Source: Paludibacteraceae bacterium (GTDB taxonomy: Bacteria > Bacteroidota > Bacteroidia > Bacteroidales > Paludibacteraceae). From it: a stretch of DNA of 41,064 nucleotides. Positions 1 through 9,332 of the stretch are shown here, one piece after another. The stretch covers positions 1 through 41,064 of the forward strand of contig JAFUUZ010000014.1 of assembly GCA_017471285.1 (NCBI GenBank), read 5' to 3'. Under the pieces are notes generated by a model. It ran no database searches. It was not told where the DNA came from and saw only the letters and a list, made by a program, of their open reading frames with translations. Positions within the stretch are counted from its first letter, which is position 1. Each line of letters begins with the position of its first letter. Made by a program: the position numbers and the translations under genes.

Positions 1-219
1 GTGCCAAGCGGTTTGATTTCCATCGCGTTAGGCGGGAGCAGTGCAGGGGTGCTATTCAGCAAAGCGACAAAGGGTCTGGCATGGGTTATGAACCACAGCG
101 TGGAATGGATAGAAAGTTTACCGGGCAGCACGACTCATGTGTCTATCGGTTTAGGGATGGTGGCGATTTACTATGTGCTGTTTATCGGATTGTGCGCGGC
201 AGTGAAAGGTGAAAAGTGA
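1..219 (+). CDS. comEC: ComEC/Rec2-type competence protein, C-terminal end (partial)
   Basis: The reading frame is open from the first base and stops at 217-219, so this is the 3' end of a gene that starts outside the window; the GTG at position 1 is not evidence of a start. The 72 residues contain 'VEWIESLPGS' followed by a hydrophobic segment (about residues 48-68) and a short basic tail. A conserved 'LP' element before the last membrane span is typical of the ComEC competence domain, the inner-membrane DNA-uptake channel. The fragment is short, so another multi-spanning membrane protein cannot be excluded. The last codons (AVKGEK, stop) lie inside an AGTGAAAG-type word repeat. Confidence 0.55.
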   Translation: MPSGLISIALGGSSAGVLFSKATKGLAWVMNHSVEWIESLPGSTTHVSIGLGMVAIYYVLFIGLCAAVKGEK

Positions 220-236
220 AAGGGAAAAGGGGAAAG
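201..236 (+). repeat. AGTGAAAG word repeat over the comEC stop codon
   Basis: Imperfect iterations of the words GTGAAAG and GGGAAAAG run across the stop codon at 217-219 and into the gap. This is one member of the word-repeat network seen across the window. Confidence 0.6.
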
Positions 237-269
237 AATGTAGAAAAAAGTCAGAAAAACGTACGCGCG

Positions 270-301
270 CTTGCGTATGTCAAAAAAAAGTCGTATCTTT
301 G
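270..301 (+). promoter_or_regulatory. Bacteroidota-type promoter for the 329-11183 unit
   Basis: CTTG at 270-273, a 20-nt A-rich spacer, then TATCTTTG at 294-301, matching the TTTG/TANNTTTG pattern of the phylum's primary sigma factor. Transcription should start near 308, about 20 nt before the ATG at 329. Confidence 0.75.
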
Positions 302-328
302 CAGCCGTTTTAACAAGAGTACCAATAA

Positions 329-1375
329 ATGAAGAAAATAACCAGTATCATACTGCTGTTATGCTGCGCAGCCGGCATGTATGCCGAAACGGTGTTCACA
401 TTCAGTTCAGCGGCTGATATGAGCCAGACGAAGGACGGTATTTCTCTCGTAATAGCCAAGGGTAGCGGTCAGAACGACCCGAAGGCGACAACAGATTATG
501 AGACAAGCCAGTTTGAGATGCGTCTCTACACAGGCAACACAATCACCGTCAGCGGCGATGAACTGAATGATATTCAATTAGTTTGCGCAAAGAGCAGTGC
601 GTCCAACAATCAGTATACCGGATTGAGTGCCAACACCGGTTCGCTGGTTTCCGGCGGCGATGCGACGGACAAGAACGACTGGAAAGTTGACCACTGGACA
701 GGTAACGCCCAAACGGTGGTTTTTAGCCTGACAGGAACAGGTCAGAGAAGGATACAGAAAGTAGTGGTGAACGGCGGCGAAGTGGTGATTGATCCGGTCG
801 AGACGGTGCTGCCTACTGAAGCGGATCTGGAAACGGAATATGCCTATACCGAGCCAACTGTCGTTAATGTCCCTGACACTCAGTTTTTCAAGAACGAATA
901 CGCGTTCATCAGCAATAACATATTGGTTTATTGCGGTCAGGGGTCCATTATCAAAGCGACCGACACAACAGCTGCATATTTCAACTGCAACGCCAATTAC
1001 AGCCTTACTTTTACCGCTACATCACCCATCAAAGGTATTGAGATAGACGGATTTGTGCGCAAAGCCTTTGATGCAAGTTGCGACCATGGCGAGATAGAGT
1101 ACCTGACAGATGCCGATTTTGACATGGAAGGTTCTCCTGCTTTAGTGATCCGTAACATTGATGCGACGAGCGTAACGCTGAGTTGTCCGAAACAACTGCG
1201 ATGCTACGGTGTCCGCGTCTATTTCCAGAACAATCCCGATCCTTTGTTCCCTACAGAAGGGCTGGAGAGCATTCAGTCGTCAGCAGTCAGCAGTCAGAAA
1301 GTGCTGCGCGAAGGGCAGGTTTATATCATACGAAACGAGCGCACTTACACGCCTGCAGGCACAGAAGTTAAATGA
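329..1375 (+). CDS. Secreted protein of unknown function with a C-terminal tag-like motif
   Basis: The 348-residue protein begins with a clear signal peptide (MKKITSIILLLCCAAGMYA) and is otherwise hydrophilic and rich in Thr, Ser and Asn, as expected for an exported beta-rich protein. I do not recognise the central domain. The C-terminus, 'KVLREGQVYIIR' then 'YTPAGTEVK', closely resembles the end of the unrelated OB-repeat protein at 34423-35673 (KVLMDGVLYIVR ... LQGAQVR). This suggests a shared sorting or anchoring tag, perhaps of type IX secretion kind. A low-complexity linker made by a CAGTCAG word repeat precedes the tag. The stop overlaps the next start (ATGA at 1372-1375), so the giant surface protein downstream is probably translationally coupled. 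Confidence 0.8.
   Translation: MKKITSIILLLCCAAGMYAETVFTFSSAADMSQTKDGISLVIAKGSGQNDPKATTDYETSQFEMRLYTGNTITVSGDELNDIQLVCAKSSASNNQYTGLSANTGSLVSGGDATDKNDWKVDHWTGNAQTVVFSLTGTGQRRIQKVVVNGGEVVIDPVETVLPTEADLETEYAYTEPTVVNVPDTQFFKNEYAFISNNILVYCGQGSIIKATDTTAAYFNCNANYSLTFTATSPIKGIEIDGFVRKAFDASCDHGEIEYLTDADFDMEGSPALVIRNIDATSVTLSCPKQLRCYGVRVYFQNNPDPLFPTEGLESIQSSAVSSQKVLREGQVYIIRNERTYTPAGTEVK
1274..1297 (+). repeat. CAGTCAG word repeat inside a coding region
   Basis: Three iterations of (GT)CAGCAGTCAG-type words encode the Ser-rich linker 'SSAVSSQ' directly before the C-terminal tag of the secreted protein. The reading frame stays open through the repeat. Confidence 0.6.
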
Positions 1376-4300
1376 AGCAATTCCGGCACATAGCGTTGTT
1401 ATTGACACTGGCGGCATACTGGTGCGGCTCTGTATGGGGTCAGACAGTTAAGCAGTTGCCGGAGGTAACGAGCACAGAGGGCCGCGAGTTCTTCGTAGCG
1501 TGGCTGCCGAACGGCGACCGAACTCCCCAATCTCCGGATTTGCGATTGCAACTGCTTGCCAGTTCGCGTAAGTTCAACAACATCCAAGTGGAGTATCCGG
1601 ACGGTACTATAGAGAGTTACGACATCAACCCAGGCGAAACAACAGAGATCATTATCACTCCTCAAAGCGTCTATTGGGATGCGTCAGCTGCAGAAGAGGA
1701 AACACCTGTACGAAAAGGAATCCGTGTCTATAGTTTGAACGACGAGAAATTCACGTTGTATTCTACGAGCCAGTATGGTTCCCAAGATGTGTTCAGTTTG
1801 GATGGAGCGCATATTCTTCCTGTAGAAGCCCTTGGAACCGAATATATGGTAATGAACGCAGAAGGCGATAACACTGCCACTGAGTTTGTTCTCATGTCCA
1901 CCAAGCCCGGTGTAACTCATGTGACCATTAACCTAAAGGTTAATAGCCGTTTGGGAAATACCCAGCAGTTGAGTGTTGACTTGTATGATTCCAAACAGAT
2001 TTATATCGTACGCTCCATGCCTCACGATCCGGACGACATGACGACTAATATCGACTTGTCAGGATCCACTATATGTGCGGACCAGCCGATTGCGGTATGG
2101 AGCGGAAACCAAGATGGTCTTGTGCCTTATCGAGGAGGTTTGAGTACCAACCATGCCTATGATCAGTTATTGCCTGTAACCAAGTGGGGTCAGAATTTCA
2201 TAGTGCCCATGACAGCCCAGAATATGCAAAACAACATGGTACGTTTTGTGGCATTGGAAGATAACACTGTCGTAACTGTAAAGCGTAACAACGTCAACAT
2301 GCCGAATACTCCTGTTACCCTCAATTCAGGAGATGTTTTTTCTCAAACAATGACCCAATCCACGGGTAACCCCAATCCCCAAACTTCTTCTTTATACATA
2401 ACAGCCGACAAACCCATTCAGGTATATCTGTACTCCAGTAGTGCCGGTATGAACACCTGGTATGACGATTTTGGAGTTGACCACCTTCCAGGCAACCCAT
2501 CCATGACCTTAATACCTCCTTTGGAGTTTCTGACGGACACGACCATTGTATCTACTTTTAATGGCGGAGCAGGTACATTCGCACATGAGATCAATATCTG
2601 GGCTCTGACTTCGAAAACCAATACGATCAGATTGGATGGTCAAGCAATGACCGGTTGGAGAACCGTTCCGGGTAATACGAATTATTCCCAAAACACTTAC
2701 CCTATCACTGCCGGAACCCATACCATCACCGCTCCGAGCAAGTGTTTCTCCGGCTACATGTATGGTATTGACGAGGCATTGGCCTACTTGTACCCTATCG
2801 GGTATGATTATACGCCCCATCCGGATTCGCTTTTCCTGCTGGACAACTATGAGCAATATACCATCCACACGTCGGAATGGAACCGTAAGGCCGTGAGCAA
2901 TACGGAAGGCGGCTGGCATCTGGACAAAGTGCTGCAAAGCGACGACACGTATCTGCTGGACTCCATTTTCGTCTGCGACAGCACGATTCTCAATTTCCCG
3001 ATCAAGACGTACAATGCCTGGTACAAGGTACGTTGGGAGATAGAAGGTTCTATCCAAGGTTCCGGTTATTTCGATCCGCAAGAACAGTTTGCAGACTTGG
3101 TATCCCGTCCGCAGTTGGAACACCAATTCACGCTTCTTCCGGAGGAAATCAACAAAGAGCCGTTTGAGGATTTTGAGGTGCGCGGTATTCTGATCCGCAA
3201 GCCTATCTTCTGCGACATTCCAGAGGATAAATGGGAACGCGACACGTTCAATACCATAGTGCGTGTCATGAGGCAGTACAACGACACGACCTGGCGCGCT
3301 ATCTGCGTCGGCGACACGGTAGAGTTCTTCCGCGATACGGTATGGAAAGTGAACCCGCGAACCATAACCGGAAAGCCGGTAGAGGGACAGGATTTTGTGA
3401 TGCAGATCTCCATCTTCAACGACACGACCAATAACACCGCCAAGGGTCTCTATCAATACCATTTAGGCGCACAGACGATCACGCGTTCGTACCTCTCATC
3501 CGGCGGTTGCGACTCGCTGAGCACACTCAAGTTATTTGTCTGCTCTCCGTCCTTCGAGCACCGGGATACTGTCATCTGCCAGGACGGCAGAGGGCGACTG
3601 AGTTATGGCGAGTTCTTCAAGAACTATAACAACAGCGCCAGATGGCCGTTAGGCGATACTGTGCTTCTCGACACGATCCGTGCGAAAGACTGTATGCGAT
3701 CTCCCGAATGGCAGGAGTTTGCGCCTCATTGCCCCACTTTCAACGGCTGCGACTCGGTACTGGAGTTGCATCTGGTAGTCAAAGAGGTTGTGAATAACAC
3801 ATACAGGAAAAATCTCTGTATGTCGCAGATGGCAGCGCTTAACAACCGCTTTGAATGGCGTGAGAACGTGAGTGACCGGCTTATAAAAACATTTTGGGCC
3901 GACACCATGAAGTTAGACTCTATCTATCAGATTCCGACCGAGAGAGTCAAATATAAAGATTGCGAGGACTGCCCTCGCGGCGGTTGCGACAGCGTGCGCA
4001 ACACGCTATGGCTGCAGTTTGTGAGCGACGCAGGGCAAGAGCACACCGTGCATGTATGCCAAGGAGAGAAATACCAATACCACAACCAGACGAATGCTTC
4101 TGCACGCATCGATTTCGACTCAAACGGCAAGTTATGCAACACTCCTTACATAGAAACAATCACGGTTGAAGTACGCGGATACGACGAGAATAACAACTAC
4201 GTGACGATGTGTTCGTTTGAGGACAAAGTGACTTTCATCGTTGATACCGTCTATAAAGACCAGATGAGTTATGATACGATTTGTTGGACGCCAGGTGTCG

Positions 4301-7300
4301 ATGGTCAGACCTATCAATGGGAGACAGCAGCAACCCACCCGGACTATCAGGCCATCCCTGTTACCCGCGAAGGTAAATTTACTTATACAGACGTACGGAA
4401 GACCAAGACGACGAACTGCGACTCTATCTGTGTGCTTGAACTGACCGTAGGCAAGCCTTATGAGATGCCGACAAGGGCGGAAATATGCGATAACAAATCC
4501 TTTACATGGCAGGACACCCTATTCTACGGTATCAACTACACAGGCGATAAACCGGCTAAGAGCAAACAAGTGAGCGGTCCTGTTTACAAGTCGCGTAAAG
4601 ATACTGTCTCACGATATGGCTGCGACTCTACTCTGACGCTCACATTGACCATTTGGGACACCTATGTTGCCGAGCGCAAGGACACCGCCATCTGCGCCAA
4701 CGAGAGCTATAATTTCTTCGGCACGGTATATAATACGACAACCAATCCATGGAAGGCCGACACCATCTATGAGCTGAAGAAAAACGTACCATCCATCCAC
4801 GGCTGCGACAGTGCGGTATTGCACTATGTGACCGTTTATCCTATTTATTTAGATGAATGGGAGGAGCCCGATACCATCTGCCAAGTGCTGGACGGCACGG
4901 CATACTACGTATGGGAGGGCGCAGACCATGCGGAATGGAACAACAGACATCTGCAGAAAATCAATAATGCCGGTTCGTATGACCTAGTGGACCATCTGAC
5001 CACGAAGCATGGATGTGACTCTATCATCCACCGCAAGCTGGTCGTACTGCCGAGTTATAATCCTACTTTCTCGCGAACGATGTCTAGCGAAGACACCATC
5101 CATTGGGAAGGACGCATCTATGCCGGAAGTATGGCAGTTTTCGACAATCCTGATCAGTTACCGGTTATCGTATATACGGGTCAGGGACCTATCGTTGATT
5201 CTCTGACGACAACCCCTGTCGGCACTCATTACTGCGACTCTGTCCGAACTTTGGATTTGAAGGTTGGTCAAGTCTTCCGCGACACCACTTATGATGCCAC
5301 CTGCGCCAACTGCGGTAGTTATAAATGGGTGCTCACCAGCCCGATAACAGGCGCAAACACCATTATTGAGATCACCGATCTTCCTGCAGCACACGAGACC
5401 CGCACGTACTACGACAGTCTGAAAACGGCTCTCAACTATGACTCTATCTACGTACTGCGGCTGACAGGCTATGAGAGTCATGAGTTCCAATCCGGCGACG
5501 AAGTGTGCCAAGGCGATGAATACCTCTGGACAGACCATATGCCGACACCTACGGGCGTCGAGCACCGGCTCTTCTATAACGGCCGGCCGATTACGGAGAT
5601 TCCGACCGGTCAGCACGGTATTATCCAGATAACAGACTCCATGCTGACCAATGCGGTTGATTTCGTCAATCCCAAGACAGGGGCTGTCAAACCTATCCGA
5701 TGCGACAGTGTCTGGACGCTGAGTCTGACTATCCATCCGACTTACAACAACCGCTATGTGGATCTGACGGATCCTGTATCCATGGCATCGAATGACACCG
5801 TCTCGCATTTCACACAGCCGAGGACGCTCTTCGTGGGCTATGACTTCGATTTTGATGCAGCAGGCACCTCTCCGGCAGAGTTGGCGCAGAACTACGAACG
5901 CGTAGTCTATATCGACCGATCGGAAGGTACAAGCCACTATGATTCGGTAGTAAACAGATCGCAGTACGGGTGCGACAGCGTGCATTACGTACAGATCAAT
6001 ATCTGCGAGGTGAAATTCACTATTAAGCGCGACTCTATCGGAGACAACTATCCCGCCGAGGCATGGTCGTTCGGCGGCAATACAGCAGGAAGACGACACA
6101 CTCAAGAACTGCTCACCGCAGAGCTCTTCCATTCGTATGACAACGGGGCTCCGGTGGATTACTCCGTGAAGAGCGGTCGCACCGTACGCGAGTATTTCTT
6201 CATCGACACCCTGCAGACAGCAAACGGCTGCGACTCTATCGTACATGACTCCGTATGGGTATTCCCGACGTATGAATTCCATTTCGACACGGCAGTATGC
6301 TCCAACACACGCTATGACTGGCGCGTACTGACCAAACTGAACGAGCAGCGGACAGGTGTCTATTACGACTCCGTAAACTATCAGGTCGGGACGCATGTCT
6401 TCGACTCGGTGTATGTACTTAATCTGGATGTTATGCCGTCCGGCTACTGGCAGTATGACACTATACTCTGTATGAACGATACGATATGGTGGCATTACAA
6501 GAAGGTTTACTATCGTCCGGGCGGACTGACTTATGTGGAAGCGGACTACAAGGACGGATCGAGTCCCTGCGGCGAGAAACACCATCTGGATCTGACATTC
6601 ATGCCTTATTATGGTCCTTCGCTCGTAGAATACGACACTATCTGTCAGGACGATCCGTATCGCTGGATCAGTCCGGGCGAGACCAAAGAGCACACCGAAG
6701 CGGTGTGTGACGGGCATGGCAGGACGATCACCTCTATCCCTACCAACGTGCCCGGAGAATATATCTATTACGATAGTCTGAAAACCAAATCGTGCGGTTG
6801 CGACTCTGTCTATACGCTTCATCTAGTGATCAGACCGGCATACCATTTCTATACCGACACGGCGATCTGTACGGGCGACGAGTTCGAATGGATAGTCAAG
6901 GACAAAGACGGCAATGACTACACCAACGGCAAGACCTATGTATCGGATGTCACGACCCATTTCTACGACACTATAGCAGGCTATACTCCTGAAGGATGCG
7001 ACTCCACGTATTACCTCCATGTCTTTGTAGATCAGCCGTATGATATCCACATAGACACTACGGTTTGCTACGAGAACGGACATTTTGAGTGGAGAGGCGA
7101 CCATGGTGTAGTCAACTACGATGATCTGGTAGCAGACTCGCATAACTGGTCGGAACCGCAATCTTTCTTCGATACGCTGCGCACCAAGACCACCCTCGGA
7201 CAATGCGACTCCATCCGGTACCTGCATCTCACGATAGCGCCAAGTGCCGATTCGGCATGGGTGGATACGATATGCGTAGGAGAGACATACCGTCTCTTTG

Positions 7301-8292
7301 AGAACGAATACACCGAAGCGGGAGAGTACCATGTAACCCATCCTAACGCATGGGGATGCGAAGTGAACTATCATCTGACGCTCCGCGCTATCCCTCCCAC
7401 GCGCGTTACGCTTGCGCCCGAACCTGTTTGTATCAATGAAGCGGGACAAGATTTCACCTACACTATCCGATATACCTATTCCGGCGAGTTCCAACCGCTC
7501 AGTTATACCATCCGGTATGACTCTATCGCACAGAAAGCCGGTTTCGAGGACCAAGAAGAGATAGATATGCAGGACAGGCTTGTAGCCGGCACAGAATATG
7601 AGTTGTATATCCCTACTCCGCGTATTGACGTAAAGGAGAAATACCCGAGACCCGACCATTATCATGCTACTATCGCCTTCGAGAACGGTGTCTGTCTGTC
7701 CGACAGCCTTATGACCTTCCCAATGGAGATCACCATGAGTTATCCGAACTGGCTTCTGGAGCAGCGTCACGGAGATGTCATCGCTATCCTCAATGACACG
7801 TACAACGGAGGATATACATGGACCGAATATCAGTGGTACGAAGGCGACTCCATGCTTATAGGCCAGACCAGACCATACCTCCATATCCCGACAGGTCTGA
7901 CGCCCGGTGCTTACTATCATGTCGAACTCACACGAACCGACGAGACAGAGGCGTTCCCGACATGCGAGATACAGGCAGTAGCGAACCCGATCAACAATGA
8001 TTTTGCTCCTACAATGGGTTACCTGTCCGTCACACCTACTTGTGTAGTTACAGGGCATCCCGTCATTTATATCCTCTCGCGCAAAGACGGCACTTATCGC
8101 GTCACCACGGCGGACGGGCACCTCGTTTCAGACGGTGTATTCCGAGCAGATGTGACCGAACTATCCTTGCCGGCTGTGACAGGTATGTATATTGTCCAAC
8201 TATGGTCCAACGACACACCGGAGGAACCCTATAGAGCTATTAAAGTATTAGTAAGAGAACAATGTCCCAACTGCGATCCATCATCCTTCTAA
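1372..8292 (+). CDS. Giant secreted surface protein: IgGFc-binding-like N-domain, about 18 GCDS repeats, type IX-like C-terminus
   Basis: The protein has 2306 residues. A signal peptide (about 1-23) is followed by a region (about 30-480) resembling the IgGFc-binding N-terminal domain family: FFVAWLPNGD, QPIAVWSGN, DQLLPV, ITADKPIQVYLYS, SGYMYG. From about 710 to 2000 there are some 18 units, each ending in a 'GCDS' signature and a short strand (GGCDSLSTLKLFV, YGCDSTLTLTLTI, CGCDSVYTLHLVI); units average about 75 residues and several have lost the Cys (YDSIYVLRL, FDSVYVLNL). The last 90 residues (YRVTTADGHLVS, TGMYIVQLW, YRAIKVLV) look like a type IX (Por) C-terminal sorting module, but the chain continues to QCPNCDPSSF. 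The likely location is the cell surface, with an adhesive role by inference. It overlaps the upstream gene by 4 nt and the downstream barrel gene by 31 nt. Confidence 0.85.
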   Translation: MKQFRHIALLLTLAAYWCGSVWGQTVKQLPEVTSTEGREFFVAWLPNGDRTPQSPDLRLQLLASSRKFNNIQVEYPDGTIESYDINPGETTEIIITPQSVYWDASAAEEETPVRKGIRVYSLNDEKFTLYSTSQYGSQDVFSLDGAHILPVEALGTEYMVMNAEGDNTATEFVLMSTKPGVTHVTINLKVNSRLGNTQQLSVDLYDSKQIYIVRSMPHDPDDMTTNIDLSGSTICADQPIAVWSGNQDGLVPYRGGLSTNHAYDQLLPVTKWGQNFIVPMTAQNMQNNMVRFVALEDNTVVTVKRNNVNMPNTPVTLNSGDVFSQTMTQSTGNPNPQTSSLYITADKPIQVYLYSSSAGMNTWYDDFGVDHLPGNPSMTLIPPLEFLTDTTIVSTFNGGAGTFAHEINIWALTSKTNTIRLDGQAMTGWRTVPGNTNYSQNTYPITAGTHTITAPSKCFSGYMYGIDEALAYLYPIGYDYTPHPDSLFLLDNYEQYTIHTSEWNRKAVSNTEGGWHLDKVLQSDDTYLLDSIFVCDSTILNFPIKTYNAWYKVRWEIEGSIQGSGYFDPQEQFADLVSRPQLEHQFTLLPEEINKEPFEDFEVRGILIRKPIFCDIPEDKWERDTFNTIVRVMRQYNDTTWRAICVGDTVEFFRDTVWKVNPRTITGKPVEGQDFVMQISIFNDTTNNTAKGLYQYHLGAQTITRSYLSSGGCDSLSTLKLFVCSPSFEHRDTVICQDGRGRLSYGEFFKNYNNSARWPLGDTVLLDTIRAKDCMRSPEWQEFAPHCPTFNGCDSVLELHLVVKEVVNNTYRKNLCMSQMAALNNRFEWRENVSDRLIKTFWADTMKLDSIYQIPTERVKYKDCEDCPRGGCDSVRNTLWLQFVSDAGQEHTVHVCQGEKYQYHNQTNASARIDFDSNGKLCNTPYIETITVEVRGYDENNNYVTMCSFEDKVTFIVDTVYKDQMSYDTICWTPGVDGQTYQWETAATHPDYQAIPVTREGKFTYTDVRKTKTTNCDSICVLELTVGKPYEMPTRAEICDNKSFTWQDTLFYGINYTGDKPAKSKQVSGPVYKSRKDTVSRYGCDSTLTLTLTIWDTYVAERKDTAICANESYNFFGTVYNTTTNPWKADTIYELKKNVPSIHGCDSAVLHYVTVYPIYLDEWEEPDTICQVLDGTAYYVWEGADHAEWNNRHLQKINNAGSYDLVDHLTTKHGCDSIIHRKLVVLPSYNPTFSRTMSSEDTIHWEGRIYAGSMAVFDNPDQLPVIVYTGQGPIVDSLTTTPVGTHYCDSVRTLDLKVGQVFRDTTYDATCANCGSYKWVLTSPITGANTIIEITDLPAAHETRTYYDSLKTALNYDSIYVLRLTGYESHEFQSGDEVCQGDEYLWTDHMPTPTGVEHRLFYNGRPITEIPTGQHGIIQITDSMLTNAVDFVNPKTGAVKPIRCDSVWTLSLTIHPTYNNRYVDLTDPVSMASNDTVSHFTQPRTLFVGYDFDFDAAGTSPAELAQNYERVVYIDRSEGTSHYDSVVNRSQYGCDSVHYVQINICEVKFTIKRDSIGDNYPAEAWSFGGNTAGRRHTQELLTAELFHSYDNGAPVDYSVKSGRTVREYFFIDTLQTANGCDSIVHDSVWVFPTYEFHFDTAVCSNTRYDWRVLTKLNEQRTGVYYDSVNYQVGTHVFDSVYVLNLDVMPSGYWQYDTILCMNDTIWWHYKKVYYRPGGLTYVEADYKDGSSPCGEKHHLDLTFMPYYGPSLVEYDTICQDDPYRWISPGETKEHTEAVCDGHGRTITSIPTNVPGEYIYYDSLKTKSCGCDSVYTLHLVIRPAYHFYTDTAICTGDEFEWIVKDKDGNDYTNGKTYVSDVTTHFYDTIAGYTPEGCDSTYYLHVFVDQPYDIHIDTTVCYENGHFEWRGDHGVVNYDDLVADSHNWSEPQSFFDTLRTKTTLGQCDSIRYLHLTIAPSADSAWVDTICVGETYRLFENEYTEAGEYHVTHPNAWGCEVNYHLTLRAIPPTRVTLAPEPVCINEAGQDFTYTIRYTYSGEFQPLSYTIRYDSIAQKAGFEDQEEIDMQDRLVAGTEYELYIPTPRIDVKEKYPRPDHYHATIAFENGVCLSDSLMTFPMEITMSYPNWLLEQRHGDVIAILNDTYNGGYTWTEYQWYEGDSMLIGQTRPYLHIPTGLTPGAYYHVELTRTDETEAFPTCEIQAVANPINNDFAPTMGYLSVTPTCVVTGHPVIYILSRKDGTYRVTTADGHLVSDGVFRADVTELSLPAVTGMYIVQLWSNDTPEEPYRAIKVLVREQCPNCDPSSF

Positions 8293-9332
8293 CCCTCTGC
8301 CTTTTATGCTTATCACCGGCAAATGCCCAGAGGCGCTACTCGGCCAACGAAAGGCACGAGAAGGAATTGGCGTCCCAACGCGGATTCTCTACCAAAGACG
8401 TAGAGAACCAGACCGACGTGCTCTTCGGTCTGCATGCTTCGCAATACTCGGGTTCGCATCATCTCATCGGTTTCTCGCTCGAAGGCTCATGGAGTTCCTT
8501 CGCCAGCAACATGCCTTCGGCAAAGATCACTCCCGGAGGAGGCGCTGCAGGATTCCATTTGCTCTATGAGTTCCAATACAGCGGATTCATCCTTCAGACC
8601 GGTCTGGGAGTAGCCTACCAGCGCGTCTTCACAGGGGTAGCGGATACGGCGATATATCATGAACATATGACCGACACATGGTCTTCCATCAACCCTGTTG
8701 ACTTCACCCTCAAGCATGCGTTTACCGGCCGCAGGGACATGTCCCAGCAAGCCTACGGCCAGATACCTCTATACCTCGGTTCCTATTTCTTCGGTTCACA
8801 AGGTATAGGCTATTTCCTCGCAGGCGTGCATGCCAACTATGCTTTCTGGGGTAACACGCGGCAGAACATGCTCGGCACCACAACAGGCCAGTATGAGCGC
8901 TATGTGGGCATCTTTGAGGAAATGGACAACCATGGCTTCCGAAAGGACGTACCTATCGAGCGTTTCGGAGATCAACTGAAGTTCAAATTCGATCTTATGG
9001 CTCACGCCGAGATAGGATACGAGTACAACACCCGTCAGTCCGCCAAAGACTATCGTTTAAGGCCTGCAGACCGACTTGACGGCAGAATACGCGTAGGTGC
9101 TTTCATCGATTTCGGAATGCTCAATATCTGCCCGGGAACCAAAGGTGCGTTCTATCATCTCCCCACGGAGACGATCTACGATTTCTCCACCTACCGGATG
9201 GATCATATCTTCTCCACGGAGGATGCCAAACGTTTCTGGACCCGCAACCTCTTTGTCGGCGTCCGCGTCACCTTCCTCTTCGGTTTCCAGCCGGAAGAAC
9301 ACTGTATCCTCTGCGACCCATGGCGCCATTAA
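8262..9332 (+). CDS. Outer-membrane beta-barrel protein, probable partner of the giant surface protein
   Basis: The 356-residue protein has a signal peptide (MSQLRSIILLTLCLLCLSPANAQ). Alternating hydrophobic and aromatic stretches such as HLIGFSLEGSWSSF, GFILQTGLGVAYQRVF and LFVGVRVTFLFGF read as amphipathic outer-membrane strands. A family name cannot be assigned. The start lies 31 nt inside the surface-protein gene, so the two should be made together. In Bacteroidota, genes for large type IX adhesins are often followed by a PorP/SprF-like barrel, which this arrangement resembles without clear sequence identity. After the last strand the protein carries a short tail EEHCILCDPWRH, whose CxxCDP echoes the CPNCDP end of the upstream protein. 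It overlaps xseA by 13 nt. Confidence 0.7.
   Translation: MSQLRSIILLTLCLLCLSPANAQRRYSANERHEKELASQRGFSTKDVENQTDVLFGLHASQYSGSHHLIGFSLEGSWSSFASNMPSAKITPGGGAAGFHLLYEFQYSGFILQTGLGVAYQRVFTGVADTAIYHEHMTDTWSSINPVDFTLKHAFTGRRDMSQQAYGQIPLYLGSYFFGSQGIGYFLAGVHANYAFWGNTRQNMLGTTTGQYERYVGIFEEMDNHGFRKDVPIERFGDQLKFKFDLMAHAEIGYEYNTRQSAKDYRLRPADRLDGRIRVGAFIDFGMLNICPGTKGAFYHLPTETIYDFSTYRMDHIFSTEDAKRFWTRNLFVGVRVTFLFGFQPEEHCILCDPWRH

Noticed and set aside
5158..6822. Long minus-strand open frame (554 codons) opposite the giant surface protein; similar ones at 2509-3462 and 6823-8121
   Set aside because: They mirror the codon pattern of the real gene, carry no recognisable motif, and lack promoters or neighbours in that direction.
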